Below are positions 63,232 through 64,000 of a DNA stretch of 64,000 bases, piece by piece. Positions within the stretch are counted from its first letter, which is position 1. Each line of letters starts with the position of its first letter. The position numbers and the translations under genes were made by a program. The DNA lies in NCBI GenBank assembly GCA_018401375.1, contig JAGYKR010000013.1, positions 1-64,000 on the forward strand. Direction: 5' to 3'. The stretch is from Ilumatobacteraceae bacterium (lineage in GTDB: Bacteria > Actinomycetota > Acidimicrobiia > Acidimicrobiales > Ilumatobacteraceae). A model generated the notes under the pieces. It worked only from the letters and a program-made list of their open reading frames with translations, was not told the origin of the DNA and ran no database searches.

Positions 63232-63457
63232 GCAACGACTCCATTAGTGCAGCTACTGACTTCATTTCGGCGCGATCGGCTTCGTCCTGCTCGAGAGCGG
63301 TTGCTTCTTCAGCCACGGCGCGTCGATGCCTGAAACTTTCGGCAGTGGCAATGAGCGCAGTTCGAATGGCCTCTGAGGTTGTCATTCCGGTTGCCTCGAT
63401 AACTCGCAAAGCTCGTTCGGATTCCTCATCGAGGCGGAAGGAGAGGGCGCGACCCAT
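63218..63457 (-). CDS. Ribbon-helix-helix antitoxin of the MazF-type pair
   Basis: A 79-residue protein. GRALSFRLDEESERALRVIE and ATGMTTSEAIRTALIATAES form a ribbon-helix-helix; the helical tail up to ALMESLRAPR would bind the toxin. I chose ATG 63457; ATG 63481 and 63517 are longer alternatives. It is translationally coupled to the toxin gene. Confidence 0.8.
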   Translation of the reverse strand: MGRALSFRLDEESERALRVIEATGMTTSEAIRTALIATAESFRHRRAVAEEATALEQDEADRAEMKSVAALMESLRAPR

Positions 63458-63566
63458 TCGTGGAGTATCACATTTCGTCATACAGTTGTCAATGGTGGTG
63501 TCCTCGTGCGAGTGCATTGCTCAGGTAGTCGGTGAAACAGTCGTATCGGTCTCAACACGACCGGGC

Positions 63567-64000
63567 TCAGCCGTGGCCGCCAAGAGTGCCGCTGAGCACA
63601 TGCCAGCGAGCCGAATGCTCATCGATCCCGCGGATCTCTACCTGCTTACCTTTTTGGTGATACTTGAGCACGATCGCATCGAGTGCGGCCACGGTAGAGG
63701 AGTCATAGATCTGGGCTTCAGTGATATCGATGATCACCTGCTCGGGATCATTCACGTAATCAAACTGATAGACGAGATCGTTACTTGAGGCAAAGAACAG
63801 CACCCCTTTGACTCGATACACCTGCGCGTTGTCCTCGAGTTCGGGTAGAGCCTCCACCACGGTGAAGCGAGCGACGCGGCGAGCGAAGAAGACCGTGGCT
63901 ACCAGCACGCCCACTCCCACTCCGTAGGCGAGGTTGTGGGTGAGGATGGTGACGGCCACGGTGGTGGCCATAATCACGGTCGCACTCGGTGGCATCTGGC
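63567..64000 (-). CDS. SulP-family anion transporter, 3' part with STAS domain
   Basis: The window edge cuts the 5' part of this gene. The visible ~144 residues have the last membrane stretch (ATTVAVTILTHNLAYGVGVG and VLVATVFFARR) and a STAS domain (YRVKGVLFFASSNDLVYQFD, VIIDITEAQIYDSSTVAALD, AIVLKYHQKGKQVEIRG). SulP proteins carry sulfate, bicarbonate or other anions; the STAS domain is a regulatory cytoplasmic tail. Substrate cannot be told from this end. The true start is outside the window. Confidence 0.88.
   Translation of the reverse strand, partial: QMPPSATVIMATTVAVTILTHNLAYGVGVGVLVATVFFARRVARFTVVEALPELEDNAQVYRVKGVLFFASSNDLVYQFDYVNDPEQVIIDITEAQIYDSSTVAALDAIVLKYHQKGKQVEIRGIDEHSARWHVLSGTLGGHG

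Overview
The window is GC-rich and densely packed, with short gaps and many 1-4 base start/stop overlaps. It looks chromosomal and comes from an actinobacterium. Supporting features are the mycofactocin genes mftE and mftF, F420-type oxidoreductases (an LLM enzyme and a PPOX protein), an actinobacterial HrpA-type helicase, a Fur-katG pair, many acyl-CoA ligases and dehydrogenases, and ArsJ-type arsenic genes. Acidimicrobiia would fit this mix, but that placement is inference. No rRNA, tRNA, CRISPR array, integrase or transposase was recognised, and no stretch longer than 300 bases lacks a gene or a gene remnant.

Layout. 0-4.7 kb: a dipeptide/oligopeptide ABC importer operon on the minus strand (binding lipoprotein, two permeases, two ATPases, the last cut by the window edge), followed at 4.9-6.8 kb by a LuxR-type regulator that lacks its ATPase domain. 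6.8-15.1 kb: sulfurtransferase, acyl-CoA ligase, MFS exporter, selO-trmB, a limonene-epoxide-hydrolase-like protein, an acyl-CoA dehydrogenase and a TetR regulator. 15.3-16.4 kb: three small pilin-like genes. 16.5-26.2 kb: hrpA, ribonuclease Z, a second acyl-CoA ligase, a GGCT-like protein, nhaA, a YihY-type membrane protein and ung. 26.2-29.2 kb: a PLP desulfhydrase/deaminase, an Fe(II)/2-oxoglutarate-type oxygenase and a ROK protein. 29.2-32.2 kb: mftE, mftF and a PLP alanine-racemase-like gene, translationally coupled. 32.3-38 kb: Nudix-like and Fpg/Nei-like proteins, a PPOX protein, a MacB/LolD-type ABC pair and a small unknown.

38-42.4 kb: a five-gene operon joining a DUF4242 protein and a short acyl-CoA-dehydrogenase-fold flavoprotein to an SsuABC/TauABC-like importer. 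42.4-51.8 kb: thiolase, two luciferase-like monooxygenases, a DEAD-box helicase, an acyl-CoA ligase, an acyl-CoA thioesterase and a CoA-disulfide-reductase-like enzyme. 51.9-57.65 kb: a decaying block. A nucleotidyltransferase gene runs into the antisense of a broken fatty-acid desaturase. An intact ArsR-arsenate-reductase fusion then precedes a frameshifted GAPDH gene, a ruined arsJ and a ruined trkH. 57.66-64 kb: intact trkA, an AcuI/YhdH-like reductase, fur-katG behind a perfect 27-base dyad, a MazF-type toxin-antitoxin pair and the 3' part of a SulP transporter.

The genes suggest an aerobic heterotroph that takes up peptides and organosulfur or organonitrogen compounds, degrades fatty acids and possibly terpenes through CoA chemistry, and resists peroxide. 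It once carried the arsR-gapdh-arsJ route for exporting arsenate as 1-arseno-3-phosphoglycerate. Two signals stand out. The first is the 5-kb pseudogene block, in an otherwise frameshift-free window. The second is a set of small 12-, 15- or 24-base tandem repeats in linkers, loops and gene edges at seven separate places.
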